Below, in pieces: positions 14,647 to 21,326 of a stretch of 48,853 nucleotides of DNA; the stretch's first letter is position 1, and every line of letters begins with the position of its first letter. The stretch lies in NCBI GenBank assembly GCA_039800005.1, contig JBDLRN010000111.1:1-48853 (forward strand). Direction: 5' to 3'. This stretch comes from Casp-actino8 sp039800005. Lineage in GTDB: Bacteria; Actinomycetota; Acidimicrobiia; Acidimicrobiales; Ilumatobacteraceae. The notes below the pieces were generated by a model. The model had not been told where the DNA came from. It made no database searches and saw only the letters and a list, made by a program, of their open reading frames with translations. A program made the translations under genes and the position numbers.

Positions 14647-16950
14647 ATGGGTACCCACACCGAGACTCCGGCCGCGCCCTCGGGCCCGCGGCGCTTGAAG
14701 CCCTACCAGCTGTCGATCGCCATCGGCTCGTTCATGGCGGTGTTCATCGCCGTGTCGGGTGTGCTGCCCCTCCTCACCGGATGGAAGAGCGATTCCCCGA
14801 TCCATCGTGAGGTGTTCGGCGGCGTTCCTGGTCCGCTCAAGGTCGCCTTCTACACCGTCATCCCGGCTCTGGTGCTGTGGGGCTCGTTCCGTTTCGCCGA
14901 TCGGGTGCGCAACTGGGAGCGGGGTGCCCCCGACCGCCGTCGCACCACGGTCAAGAACGCCAAGAACCGTCTGCGCGACTTCCGCGCCGGTGTGTACATG
15001 CAGACCCTGTTGCGCGACTCGGCCGCCGGTCTCATGCACTCGCTCATCTATTTCGGCTTCCTGATCTTGCTCGGGGTCACCACGGTGCTCGAGGTCGACC
15101 ACCAGTTGCCCGAGAGTCTGAAGTTCCTGCACGGTGACGTGTACCGCGGCTACGTGTTCGTCGGCGACTTCGCCGGTCTGATGTTCACCGGCGGTGTGGT
15201 GTGGGCCATCGTTCGTCGCTACGTGCAGCGCCCGTATCGCATTCGCATCAAGTCGAAGCCCGAGCACGCGGTGATCCTCGCCGTGCTCTTGTCGATCGGT
15301 GTGTCGGGCTTCGGGGCCGAGATGTTCCGGATCGCCGAGAACCAGGCGAGCGGTCTGAACATGGACCACGAGAAGTGGTCGTTCGTCGGTTACCCGCTCG
15401 CCCAGCTCGTCGATGGCTGGTCGGCGAGCAGCCTCGAGTTGTGGCACCAGGGTTGGTGGATCGCCCACGTCCTCACGTTCGTGGCCTTCTTGTTGATCCT
15501 GCCCATCACGATGTTGCGTCACATCTTCACGTCGCCGCTCAACATGTATCTGAAGGATCGCGAACGTCCCAAGGGCGCGATGAAGGCCATGCCGAACCTC
15601 ACCGAGACCTCGCTCGAGACCTTCGGTGCGTCGGTGGTCGAGGACTTCACGTGGAAGCAGTTGCTCGACACCGATGCCTGCACCATGTGCGGTCGTTGCA
15701 CGAGCGTGTGCCCCGCTCACGCGACCGGCAAGCAGCTCGACCCGCGCGAGATCGTGTTGAAGACCGGTGAAGTGATGGCGGCCACTGCGTCGCACGCTCC
15801 GGGTGGGCGCGTCAGCCCGCCGCTGGGTTCCGATCCCGAGATCACGATTTCGGCCAACTCGCTCTTCGAGCGCATCACCGCCGAGGAAGTGTGGGCGTGC
15901 ACCTCTTGCAAGGCCTGCGACGAGATCTGTCCGGTCAACATCGAGATCCTCGACAAGATCCTCGACATGCGCCGCTACCTGTCGCTCATGGAGAGCAACT
16001 TCCCGGCCGAGTTGGGCAACGCCTACCGAGCCATGGAGAACCAGGGCAACCCGTGGGGTATGAACCAGGGTGAGCGCGCCGATTGGGCCAAGGATCTCGA
16101 CGTCGACGTGGTCGATCCGGGCGACGCCTTCTCGCACGAGTACCTGTACTGGGTCGGTTGCGCCGGTTCGTTCGACGACAAGAACAAGAAGGTCACGCAG
16201 TCGATGGCCAAGTTGCTGCGACGGGCCGGTATCGACGTGGCCATTCTCGGACCCAGTGAGATGTGCACCGGCGACTCGGCTCGCCGTTCGGGCAACGAGT
16301 ACCTGTTCCAGATGCTGGCGATGCCCAACATCGAGACACTCAACGGCATGGGCGTGAAGAAGATCATCACCCAGTGCCCGCATTGCTTCAACACATTGGC
16401 CAACGAGTACCCGCAGTTGGGTGGCAACTACGAAGTGATCCACCACACGCAACTGCTCGAGCAGTTGATCGAGACCGGACAGCTCGACGTGAGCAACGCG
16501 TCGCTCGAGGAGCGCATCACGTATCACGACTCGTGCTATCTCGGCCGTCACAACGACGTGTACCTCGCGCCGCGCAAGGTGGTCGCGTCGATCAAGGGTG
16601 TCGAGGTCGTCGAGATGAGCCGCAACGGAACCAAGGGCATGTGCTGCGGTGCCGGTGGCGCGCGCATGTGGATGGAGGAATCGATCGGCACCAAGGTCAA
16701 CGACGAGCGCGCGCGTGAGGCGCTGTCGACGGGTGCCACGCGTGTGGCGACGGCGTGTCCGTTCTGTTACATCATGCTCGACGACGGTGTGAAGGGTGCG
16801 GGTGTCGAGGACGATCAGGTGAAGGTCGGCGACATCGCGATCCACTTGCTCGAGGCGATCGAGAACGGTGAGCGTGAACTCGCCAACCCCGGCTCCCCGT
16901 TGATCGAAGCAGCCGAGTCCTCGTCGCCGACTCCGGTGGCTGGCGAGTAA
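14647..16950 (+). CDS. Membrane Fe-S oxidoreductase, EtfD-like (heterodisulfide-reductase-related)
   Basis: A 767-aa fusion of a membrane electron-transfer module with soluble Fe-S domains. The N-terminal third has about six hydrophobic segments (for example SIAIGSFMAVFIAVSGVLPL and LIYFGFLILLGVTTVLEV) like the nitrate-reductase gamma family. Two 4Fe-4S motifs follow, CTMCGRCTSVCP (about residue 342) and CTSCKACDEICP (about residue 418). Two Cys-rich CCG-type domains then include EMCTGDSARRSGNEYLF, YHDSCYLGRHNDVYLAP and CCGAGGARMWMEE. The layout matches mycobacterial Rv0338c (EtfD), which passes electrons from the electron-transferring flavoprotein in fatty-acid oxidation to the respiratory chain. 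That role is inferred; other HdrD-like oxidoreductases share the architecture. Confidence 0.82.
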   Translation: MGTHTETPAAPSGPRRLKPYQLSIAIGSFMAVFIAVSGVLPLLTGWKSDSPIHREVFGGVPGPLKVAFYTVIPALVLWGSFRFADRVRNWERGAPDRRRTTVKNAKNRLRDFRAGVYMQTLLRDSAAGLMHSLIYFGFLILLGVTTVLEVDHQLPESLKFLHGDVYRGYVFVGDFAGLMFTGGVVWAIVRRYVQRPYRIRIKSKPEHAVILAVLLSIGVSGFGAEMFRIAENQASGLNMDHEKWSFVGYPLAQLVDGWSASSLELWHQGWWIAHVLTFVAFLLILPITMLRHIFTSPLNMYLKDRERPKGAMKAMPNLTETSLETFGASVVEDFTWKQLLDTDACTMCGRCTSVCPAHATGKQLDPREIVLKTGEVMAATASHAPGGRVSPPLGSDPEITISANSLFERITAEEVWACTSCKACDEICPVNIEILDKILDMRRYLSLMESNFPAELGNAYRAMENQGNPWGMNQGERADWAKDLDVDVVDPGDAFSHEYLYWVGCAGSFDDKNKKVTQSMAKLLRRAGIDVAILGPSEMCTGDSARRSGNEYLFQMLAMPNIETLNGMGVKKIITQCPHCFNTLANEYPQLGGNYEVIHHTQLLEQLIETGQLDVSNASLEERITYHDSCYLGRHNDVYLAPRKVVASIKGVEVVEMSRNGTKGMCCGAGGARMWMEESIGTKVNDERAREALSTGATRVATACPFCYIMLDDGVKGAGVEDDQVKVGDIAIHLLEAIENGERELANPGSPLIEAAESSSPTPVAGE

Positions 16951-16960
16951 CTGTTACTCG
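16944..16960. terminator. Short dyad spanning both convergent stop codons
   Basis: CGAGTAA-ctg-TTACTCG: a 7-bp stem containing the TAA stops of the Fe-S oxidoreductase (plus) and of the AbiEi-like gene (minus). There is no T-tract. It may help end both transcripts. Confidence 0.35.
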
Positions 16961-17928
16961 GCGTTCTGGGTGAAGAACTCGCCGGATCCGCGGCGTTTTT
17001 TCTCCCAGATCGACGGGGTTGAGCGCCAGCCGCGGGACCACAGGGCCTCGCGAAGTTCGCGTATCACGTAGTGGGGGCGGTGCTGGACGTCGCGCCACGT
17101 GAAGTGCAGCACGATCCACCCTCTCATTTGCAGATAGCGATCGCGCTCGGTCTGTCTGTTGAACTGCTCGAGCATGTCGTACTTGCCCCAGCCGTCGAGT
17201 TCACCGGCGACCTTCCACTCGGGCCAACCGAAGTCGATGCGGAACGGACCCTCCTCGATCTGAGTGAGATGTGCGGGAAGTCCGGCGTCGCCGAGCACCT
17301 TGTCCATACGTAACTCGAGCACGGAATCGGCAGGTCGATCGCTGTACGGCCATGTCTGCAGAAGAAGACGCATCGGCACGATGCCGTTCCGTCCCTGTTT
17401 GGAATGAAGGGCGACCGCGGCTTTCATTCGATGTCGTGTGATGTGGCCTCCGAGAAGCATGCGTTCGACGACCGAACTCAATGCGTGGGGAGCGATAGCT
17501 GCCACATCGAGCACCGTGCGCGATGCGCTGGTGACGCGAATGCCCTCTTTGCGAAGCGGAGCCAAGTCTTTGATGTCACGAGGTCGATGGTGCATCACTC
17601 CCTCATGGACACGTCCGCCAGACGATCGATCGACGATGACATGCACGGATTCATCCCCGATGGGTGTCCAAGCCCCCCAGAGTTCGGCGGCTGTCGTATG
17701 GGAGGCGATTCCTCGATCACCGACTGAAAGAGTTGCCGCGCAAATGTCTTGAAGGCGTGAGGATTGATATCCGAACAACGCCGAAACCCCAGGATGAATC
17801 CGGCGCAATTGCTCAGAGTTGTGCATCCTCAGCCAGGCGCTGGGTGAGCCGTTGCATTCGAGGAACTGAGTTCGAGTGACGATCCCGTGTTGTTCGCGGG
17901 CGATTTCCGACAGACGGGTGAGGTTCAT
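16954..17928 (-). CDS. AbiEi-like wHTH / DUF559 nuclease-like protein
   Basis: A 324-aa protein. Residues 1-55 resemble the AbiEi antitoxin N-terminal winged helix (MNLTRLSEIAREQHGIVTR, then WLRMHNSEQLRRIHPGV). The middle (SHTTAAELWG ... ITSASRT-type region with SRTVLDVAAIA) is typical of AbiEi-like proteins. The C-terminus looks like a DUF559/Vsr-type PD-(D/E)xK nuclease: RIDFGWPEWKVAGELDGWGK then ERDRYLQMRGWIVLHFTWRD. No cognate AbiEii nucleotidyltransferase toxin is next to it, so a classical type IV toxin-antitoxin role is not supported. The gene lies inside 59-bp imperfect inverted repeats, and the left copy encodes its last codons (FFTQNAE). Function unknown; acquisition by transfer is inferred. 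Confidence 0.72.
   Translation of the reverse strand: MNLTRLSEIAREQHGIVTRTQFLECNGSPSAWLRMHNSEQLRRIHPGVSALFGYQSSRLQDICAATLSVGDRGIASHTTAAELWGAWTPIGDESVHVIVDRSSGGRVHEGVMHHRPRDIKDLAPLRKEGIRVTSASRTVLDVAAIAPHALSSVVERMLLGGHITRHRMKAAVALHSKQGRNGIVPMRLLLQTWPYSDRPADSVLELRMDKVLGDAGLPAHLTQIEEGPFRIDFGWPEWKVAGELDGWGKYDMLEQFNRQTERDRYLQMRGWIVLHFTWRDVQHRPHYVIRELREALWSRGWRSTPSIWEKKRRGSGEFFTQNAE
16960..17018. repeat. Left copy of imperfect inverted repeat bounding AbiEi-like gene
   Basis: About 59 bp, matching the reverse complement of 17959-18017 at roughly 84% of positions by eye. It contains its own hairpin: CTGGGTGAAGAA (16966-16977) against TTTTTTCTCCCAG (16996-17008). It overlaps the 3' end of the coding sequence. 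Confidence 0.65.
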
Positions 17929-17958
17929 GCACGAATGTGTGATGACCTACCACCAAGA

Positions 17959-18017
17959 CACCGTGGATCTGGGTGAAAAAAGCACGCGAATCCGGCGACT
18001 TTTTCACCCAGAACGCC
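17959..18017. repeat. Right copy of imperfect inverted repeat; strong hairpin
   Basis: Mirror copy of 16960-17018. Arms CTGGGTGAAAAA (17969-17980) and TTTTTCACCCAG (18000-18011) pair perfectly over 12 bp around a 19-nt loop. Read on the plus strand, one frame gives TPWIWVKKARESGDFFTQNA, close to the C-terminus of the adjacent gene, so it may be a remnant gene end. Placed after engB, it could also terminate that transcript. Confidence 0.65.
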
Positions 18018-18034
18018 AAGGGAACGCCGAAAAG

Positions 18035-18616
18035 TTAGGTGAGGTGGGAGAGGACGAGGGAGCGGAGGGTGTCGATGTTGGCCCCGTTGTGCGTACTCAC
18101 CCACACCACGTCACCGGGATCCAGCGAACAACCTGCCGCCAACTCCTTCTTGCGGGTCGGCCTCTTCGACGATTTCACCTTGTCGCCCTTGGTCGCCACC
18201 ACCGTGTGCGGCACCTCGTTCTCGCGCAGCCACTCGAGCATCTGCACGTCGAGTTTGGTGGGTCCGATCTCACCGTCGACCAACACGAAGACCATCACGA
18301 GCGGTTCGCGATCGAGCAAGTACCCCTCGATCATTTTCTGCCACCCCTGCTTCACCCGACCCGGTACGGCGGCGTACCCATAACCCGGCAGATCGACCAG
18401 CGTTCCGCCCTTGGGAACCGTGAACACGTTGATCAACTGTGTGCGACCCGGCGTGTTCGAGACCCGCGCCAACTGCCGCTGATTGGCGAGTGCGTTGATC
18501 AGCGACGATTTGCCGACGTTCGATCGACCGACGAAAGCGACTTCAGCCGGCGAATCGGGAAGATCACGGACGTCGGTTGCCGACTGGACGAACTTGATCT
18601 GCATGGGACCGGTCAC
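18035..18616 (-). CDS. engB: Ribosome-biogenesis GTPase EngB (YsxC/YihA)
   Basis: Small essential-type GTPase involved in large ribosomal subunit assembly. G-domain motifs are all present: G1 VAFVGRSNVGKSSLINAL (about residues 27-44), G2 region with NTPGRTQLIN, G3 LVDLPGYGYAAVP, G4 VVATKGDKVK and a G5-like VWVSTHNG. 193 aa is the family length. GTG 18616 was chosen because TACACT lies 7 nt upstream; an ATG 12 nt further in is an alternative. It sits downstream of dcd on the same strand but has its own promoter. Confidence 0.93.
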   Translation of the reverse strand: MTGPMQIKFVQSATDVRDLPDSPAEVAFVGRSNVGKSSLINALANQRQLARVSNTPGRTQLINVFTVPKGGTLVDLPGYGYAAVPGRVKQGWQKMIEGYLLDREPLVMVFVLVDGEIGPTKLDVQMLEWLRENEVPHTVVATKGDKVKSSKRPTRKKELAAGCSLDPGDVVWVSTHNGANIDTLRSLVLSHLT

Positions 18617-18623
18617 GACGTCG

Positions 18624-18629
18624 AGTGTA
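18624..18629 (-). promoter_or_regulatory. -10 box TACACT for engB
   Basis: On the minus strand: TACACT, 7 nt, GTG 18616, in the 20-bp gap after dcd. Confidence 0.65.
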
Positions 18630-18636
18630 CGAACAG

Positions 18637-19203
18637 TCAGCGTTCGAAGTTCTCGAAGTAGCGGCTCGGTGTGGGCCCGCGCTGACCGAGATACTTCGAA
18701 CCGCGTGCACCCTTGCCGTAGGGCTGATCGGCGGGAGTGGTCATCTGCATGAAACTCACCTGACCGATCTTCATGCCGGGATACAACGTGATCGGCAGGC
18801 TTGCCACGTTGGCCAACTCGAGCGTCACGTGTCCGTCGAACCCGGCGTCGATGAACCCGGCCGTGGAATGAATGAGCAAACCGAGTCGTCCGAGCGAACT
18901 CTTGCCCTCGATGCGCGCGACCAGATCGTCGGGAACGGCGACTCGCTCGAGTGTCGAGCCGAGCACGAACTCACCCGGATGCAACATGAACACGCCGTCG
19001 AGTGGGATCTCGACCAGTTCGGTGAGATCGGTCATGTCCTTCTTCACGTCGATCACACCGGCGGTGTGATTGCGGAACACCCGGAACAGGTTCGACACCC
19101 GCACGTCGATCGACGACGGCTGGATCATGGTCTCGTCGAGGGGATCGATGACGATGCGGCCGGCCGCCAGGGCCTCACGGAGACTGCGGTCGGACAGGAT
19201 CAC
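18637..19203 (-). CDS. dcd: dCTP deaminase (probably bifunctional, dUMP-forming)
   Basis: Makes dUTP, or directly dUMP, from dCTP for thymidylate synthesis. The 188-aa sequence is very close to the mycobacterial bifunctional enzyme: MIQPSSIDVRVSNLFRVF at residues about 26-43, LHPGEFVLGSTLE, GKSSLGRLGLLIHSTAGFID with the catalytic Glu in GHVTLELAN, and the C-terminal GQRGPTPSRYFENF. The dUMP-forming assignment follows that similarity and is inferred. GTG 19203 has a TACGGT box 7 nt upstream. It is divergent from the tRNA-Gly/kynU unit. Confidence 0.93.
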   Translation of the reverse strand: MILSDRSLREALAAGRIVIDPLDETMIQPSSIDVRVSNLFRVFRNHTAGVIDVKKDMTDLTELVEIPLDGVFMLHPGEFVLGSTLERVAVPDDLVARIEGKSSLGRLGLLIHSTAGFIDAGFDGHVTLELANVASLPITLYPGMKIGQVSFMQMTTPADQPYGKGARGSKYLGQRGPTPSRYFENFER

Positions 19204-19210
19204 GGGACCA

Positions 19211-19216
19211 ACCGTA
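19211..19216 (-). promoter_or_regulatory. -10 box TACGGT for dcd
   Basis: On the minus strand: TACGGT, 7 nt (tggtccc), GTG 19203. Confidence 0.68.
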
Positions 19217-19264
19217 GTTCGCCGGCCCTCCCGGCGAGCAGGTGACGGTCGTTCGGACCACCGC

Positions 19265-19270
19265 TAACCT
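19265..19270 (+). promoter_or_regulatory. -10 box TAACCT for tRNA-Gly
   Basis: TAACCT with GTGACG 17 bp upstream (19242-19247) as a possible -35. It would start a transcript about 20 nt before the tRNA. Confidence 0.5.
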
Positions 19271-19297
19271 GGCCCGTTACCGGGACGGTCCGGCTCT

Positions 19298-19368
19298 GCG
19301 GGTGTAGTTCAATGGCAGAACATCAGCTTCCCAAGCTGAGAACGCGGGTTCGATTCCCGTCACCCGCT
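19298..19368 (+). tRNA. tRNA-Gly (anticodon CCC)
   Basis: A 71-nt cloverleaf. The acceptor arm GCGGGTG pairs with CACCCGC with discriminator T. The D-arm region is TAGTTCAATGGCAGAACA. The anticodon stem TCAGC/GCTGA encloses loop TTCCCAA, and the T-arm is GCGGGTTCGATTCCCGT. CCA is not encoded. It ends 2 nt before the kynU start codon, so the tRNA 3' end must be cut from a joint transcript if kynU has no promoter of its own. Confidence 0.96.
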
Positions 19369-19370
19369 CG

Positions 19371-20522
19371 ATGATCTCGCGTGAGACGGCTCTCGAACTC
19401 GACGCCGCTGATCCGCTGGCCCCGTTTCGCGAGGAGTTCGTGATCCCGGACCCCGAGGTGATCTACCTCGACGGCAACTCGCTCGGCCGCACCCCCAAAT
19501 CCACTGTGACGCGTCTGAAGCAGGTCGTCGAGCAGGAGTGGGCGGCCGACCTGATCCACAGTTGGGAGCACTGGCTCGATCTGCCGCGACGGGTGGGTGA
19601 TCGGCTGGGCGCCATCATCGGCAGTCGGCCCGGTGAAGTGGCCGTGCACGACTCGACCACTCTCAACCTCTACCAAGGAGTGCACATCGCACTCGGGTTG
19701 CGACCAGATCGTCACGTGGTCGTGGTGCCGGCCGACGAGTTTCCGACCGATCGGTACGTGGTCGAGGGGATCGCCGCCGAGAAGGGACTGACTGTCCGCC
19801 ACCTGACGCCCGACGTCGATCTCTCCGACGTGGCGGTGGTGGTGCGCAGTGTGATCGACTACCGCACCGCCGAGCGAGCCGACGTGGCGGCCTTCACCAC
19901 TCACGCGCGCGAGCAGGGTGCTCTCGTTCTCTGGGATCTCTCGCACACGGCCGGAGCGATCGAGTTCGACGTGCACGCGCTCGGTGTCGAACTCGCCGTC
20001 GGCTGCACGTACAAGTTCCTGAACGGTGGTCCGGGTGCACCGGCGTTCTCCTTCGTGACGTCGGAGTTGTTGCCTCGGGCACGCCAACCCATTCACGGAT
20101 GGTTCGCTCAGCGAGATCAGTTCGAGATGGAGCGCGGCTTCGATCCGCACGACGACATCCGCCGACTACTGCTGGGTACCCCGCACGTGCTGAGTCTGGT
20201 CGCCGCCGAGGAAGGCATCGCCTTGTCGGCGCGAGCGGGCGTGTCGAACATCGCTGCCAAGGGTCGGGCACTCACTGCGTTCGCGCTCGACGCATGTGAT
20301 CACTTCGGCCTTACCACTTCCACACCCCGCGATCCCGATCGCCGCGGTTGTCACGTGGCCGTGCACGTTCCCGAGGCCAAGCGGATGCTGAACGAGCTTG
20401 CCACGCGCAAGGTCGTGGCCGACATGCGGCCGCCCGACATCTTGCGTCTCGGTTTGAGCCCGCTGACCACCCGCTTCGTCGACGTGTGGGACGGCTTGCG
20501 AACTCTCGCCGAGCTGCTCTGA
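19371..20522 (+). CDS. kynU: Kynureninase
   Basis: PLP enzyme cleaving kynurenine to anthranilate and alanine (or 3-hydroxykynurenine to 3-hydroxyanthranilate) in tryptophan catabolism or de novo NAD synthesis. Family signatures: VIYLDGNSLGRTPKSTV near the N-terminus, HDSTTLNLYQGVHIALGLR, VLWDLSHTAGAIEFDVHALG with the PLP-contacting Asp/His, and the lysine motif GCTYKFLNGGPGAP (Lys about residue 211). 383 aa is slightly shorter than most. No other kynurenine-pathway gene is nearby. The ATG is 2 nt after the tRNA-Gly gene. Confidence 0.9.
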   Translation: MISRETALELDAADPLAPFREEFVIPDPEVIYLDGNSLGRTPKSTVTRLKQVVEQEWAADLIHSWEHWLDLPRRVGDRLGAIIGSRPGEVAVHDSTTLNLYQGVHIALGLRPDRHVVVVPADEFPTDRYVVEGIAAEKGLTVRHLTPDVDLSDVAVVVRSVIDYRTAERADVAAFTTHAREQGALVLWDLSHTAGAIEFDVHALGVELAVGCTYKFLNGGPGAPAFSFVTSELLPRARQPIHGWFAQRDQFEMERGFDPHDDIRRLLLGTPHVLSLVAAEEGIALSARAGVSNIAAKGRALTAFALDACDHFGLTTSTPRDPDRRGCHVAVHVPEAKRMLNELATRKVVADMRPPDILRLGLSPLTTRFVDVWDGLRTLAELL

Positions 20523-20538
20523 TGTCTCGAGCCCGCCG

Positions 20539-21258
20539 ATGATTCCGTACGACGACGAGTTACGGGAACGAATCGCTCGCAACCTCGCCGCGCACGAACG
20601 CCGCGCCCATGATCTCGAGGGCCTTCGCCATGCGGCAGTGGCCATCGTTCTCGTCGACAGTGAGCCGAACGATCACGAGGATCCCTTTCCGGTGGCCGAC
20701 GATCAGATGAAGAACGTTCCCGGAGACGTCGACTGTCTCGACGGTCGGATGTGCAACGTGGCCGGGGGAGCGGCATTCCTGTTGTGTCGTCGGGCAGCGA
20801 AGATGAATCGACACGCCGGTCAATGGGCTCTTCCGGGCGGTCGTCTCGACGCGGGTGAGACGGTCGTCGACGCCGCACTACGCGAGCTCGACGAGGAATT
20901 GGGACTTCGACTCGGATCGGAACAGATCCTCGGTTTCTTGGACGACTATCCGACGCGATCCGGCTTCGTGATGACACCAGTGGTCCTCTGGGCCGGACCC
21001 GATGCGACGATCACTCCCGATCCGAACGAAGTGGCCCAGGCGTATCGCATCGGTCTCCACGAACTCTGCCGTCCCGATTCTCCGCGCTTCGTGCGGATTC
21101 CCGAGAGCGATCGCCCGGTCATCCAACTTCCGCTGAGCCGGGACCTTATTCATGCACCCACGGGTGCAGTTCTCGCCCAGTTGCGCTGGGTGGGTGTGGA
21201 AGGCCGAATCAATGAGCGGGTCGACCATTTCGAACAGCCGGTTTTCGCCTGGAAATAG
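20539..21258 (+). CDS. Nudix hydrolase
   Basis: Hydrolyses a nucleoside diphosphate linked to another moiety. The Nudix box GGRLDAGETVVDAALRELDE continues as ELGL and fits GX5EX7REUXEEXGU exactly (about residues 94-117). The N-terminus resembles CoA pyrophosphatase-like members (DELRERIARNLAAHERR), but the CoA-specific motif cannot be confirmed by eye. 239 aa. It begins 16 nt after kynU and is probably cotranscribed. Substrate unknown. Confidence 0.87.
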   Translation: MIPYDDELRERIARNLAAHERRAHDLEGLRHAAVAIVLVDSEPNDHEDPFPVADDQMKNVPGDVDCLDGRMCNVAGGAAFLLCRRAAKMNRHAGQWALPGGRLDAGETVVDAALRELDEELGLRLGSEQILGFLDDYPTRSGFVMTPVVLWAGPDATITPDPNEVAQAYRIGLHELCRPDSPRFVRIPESDRPVIQLPLSRDLIHAPTGAVLAQLRWVGVEGRINERVDHFEQPVFAWK

Positions 21259-21326
21259 GCTTGACCGCCCGACTGCGGTGTTGTTGACTTCCCGGCTCGA
21301 GGGTTTGCCTGCCTCGAGGGGGAATC

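Noticed and set aside
14062..16845. Open frame of 927 codons on the minus strand
   Set aside because: It is the exact antisense of the Fe-S oxidoreductase gene, whose CxxCxxC motifs are unmistakable. The antisense product is His/Arg/Val-rich low complexity with no domains.
16954..17928. Type IV toxin-antitoxin system (AbiE)
   Set aside because: Only an AbiEi-like protein is present. The neighbours are EtfD-like and engB, with no AbiEii nucleotidyltransferase.
16960..18017. Insertion sequence
   Set aside because: Inverted repeats are present but there is no transposase and no target-site duplication that I can see, so only a possible non-autonomous cassette is claimed.
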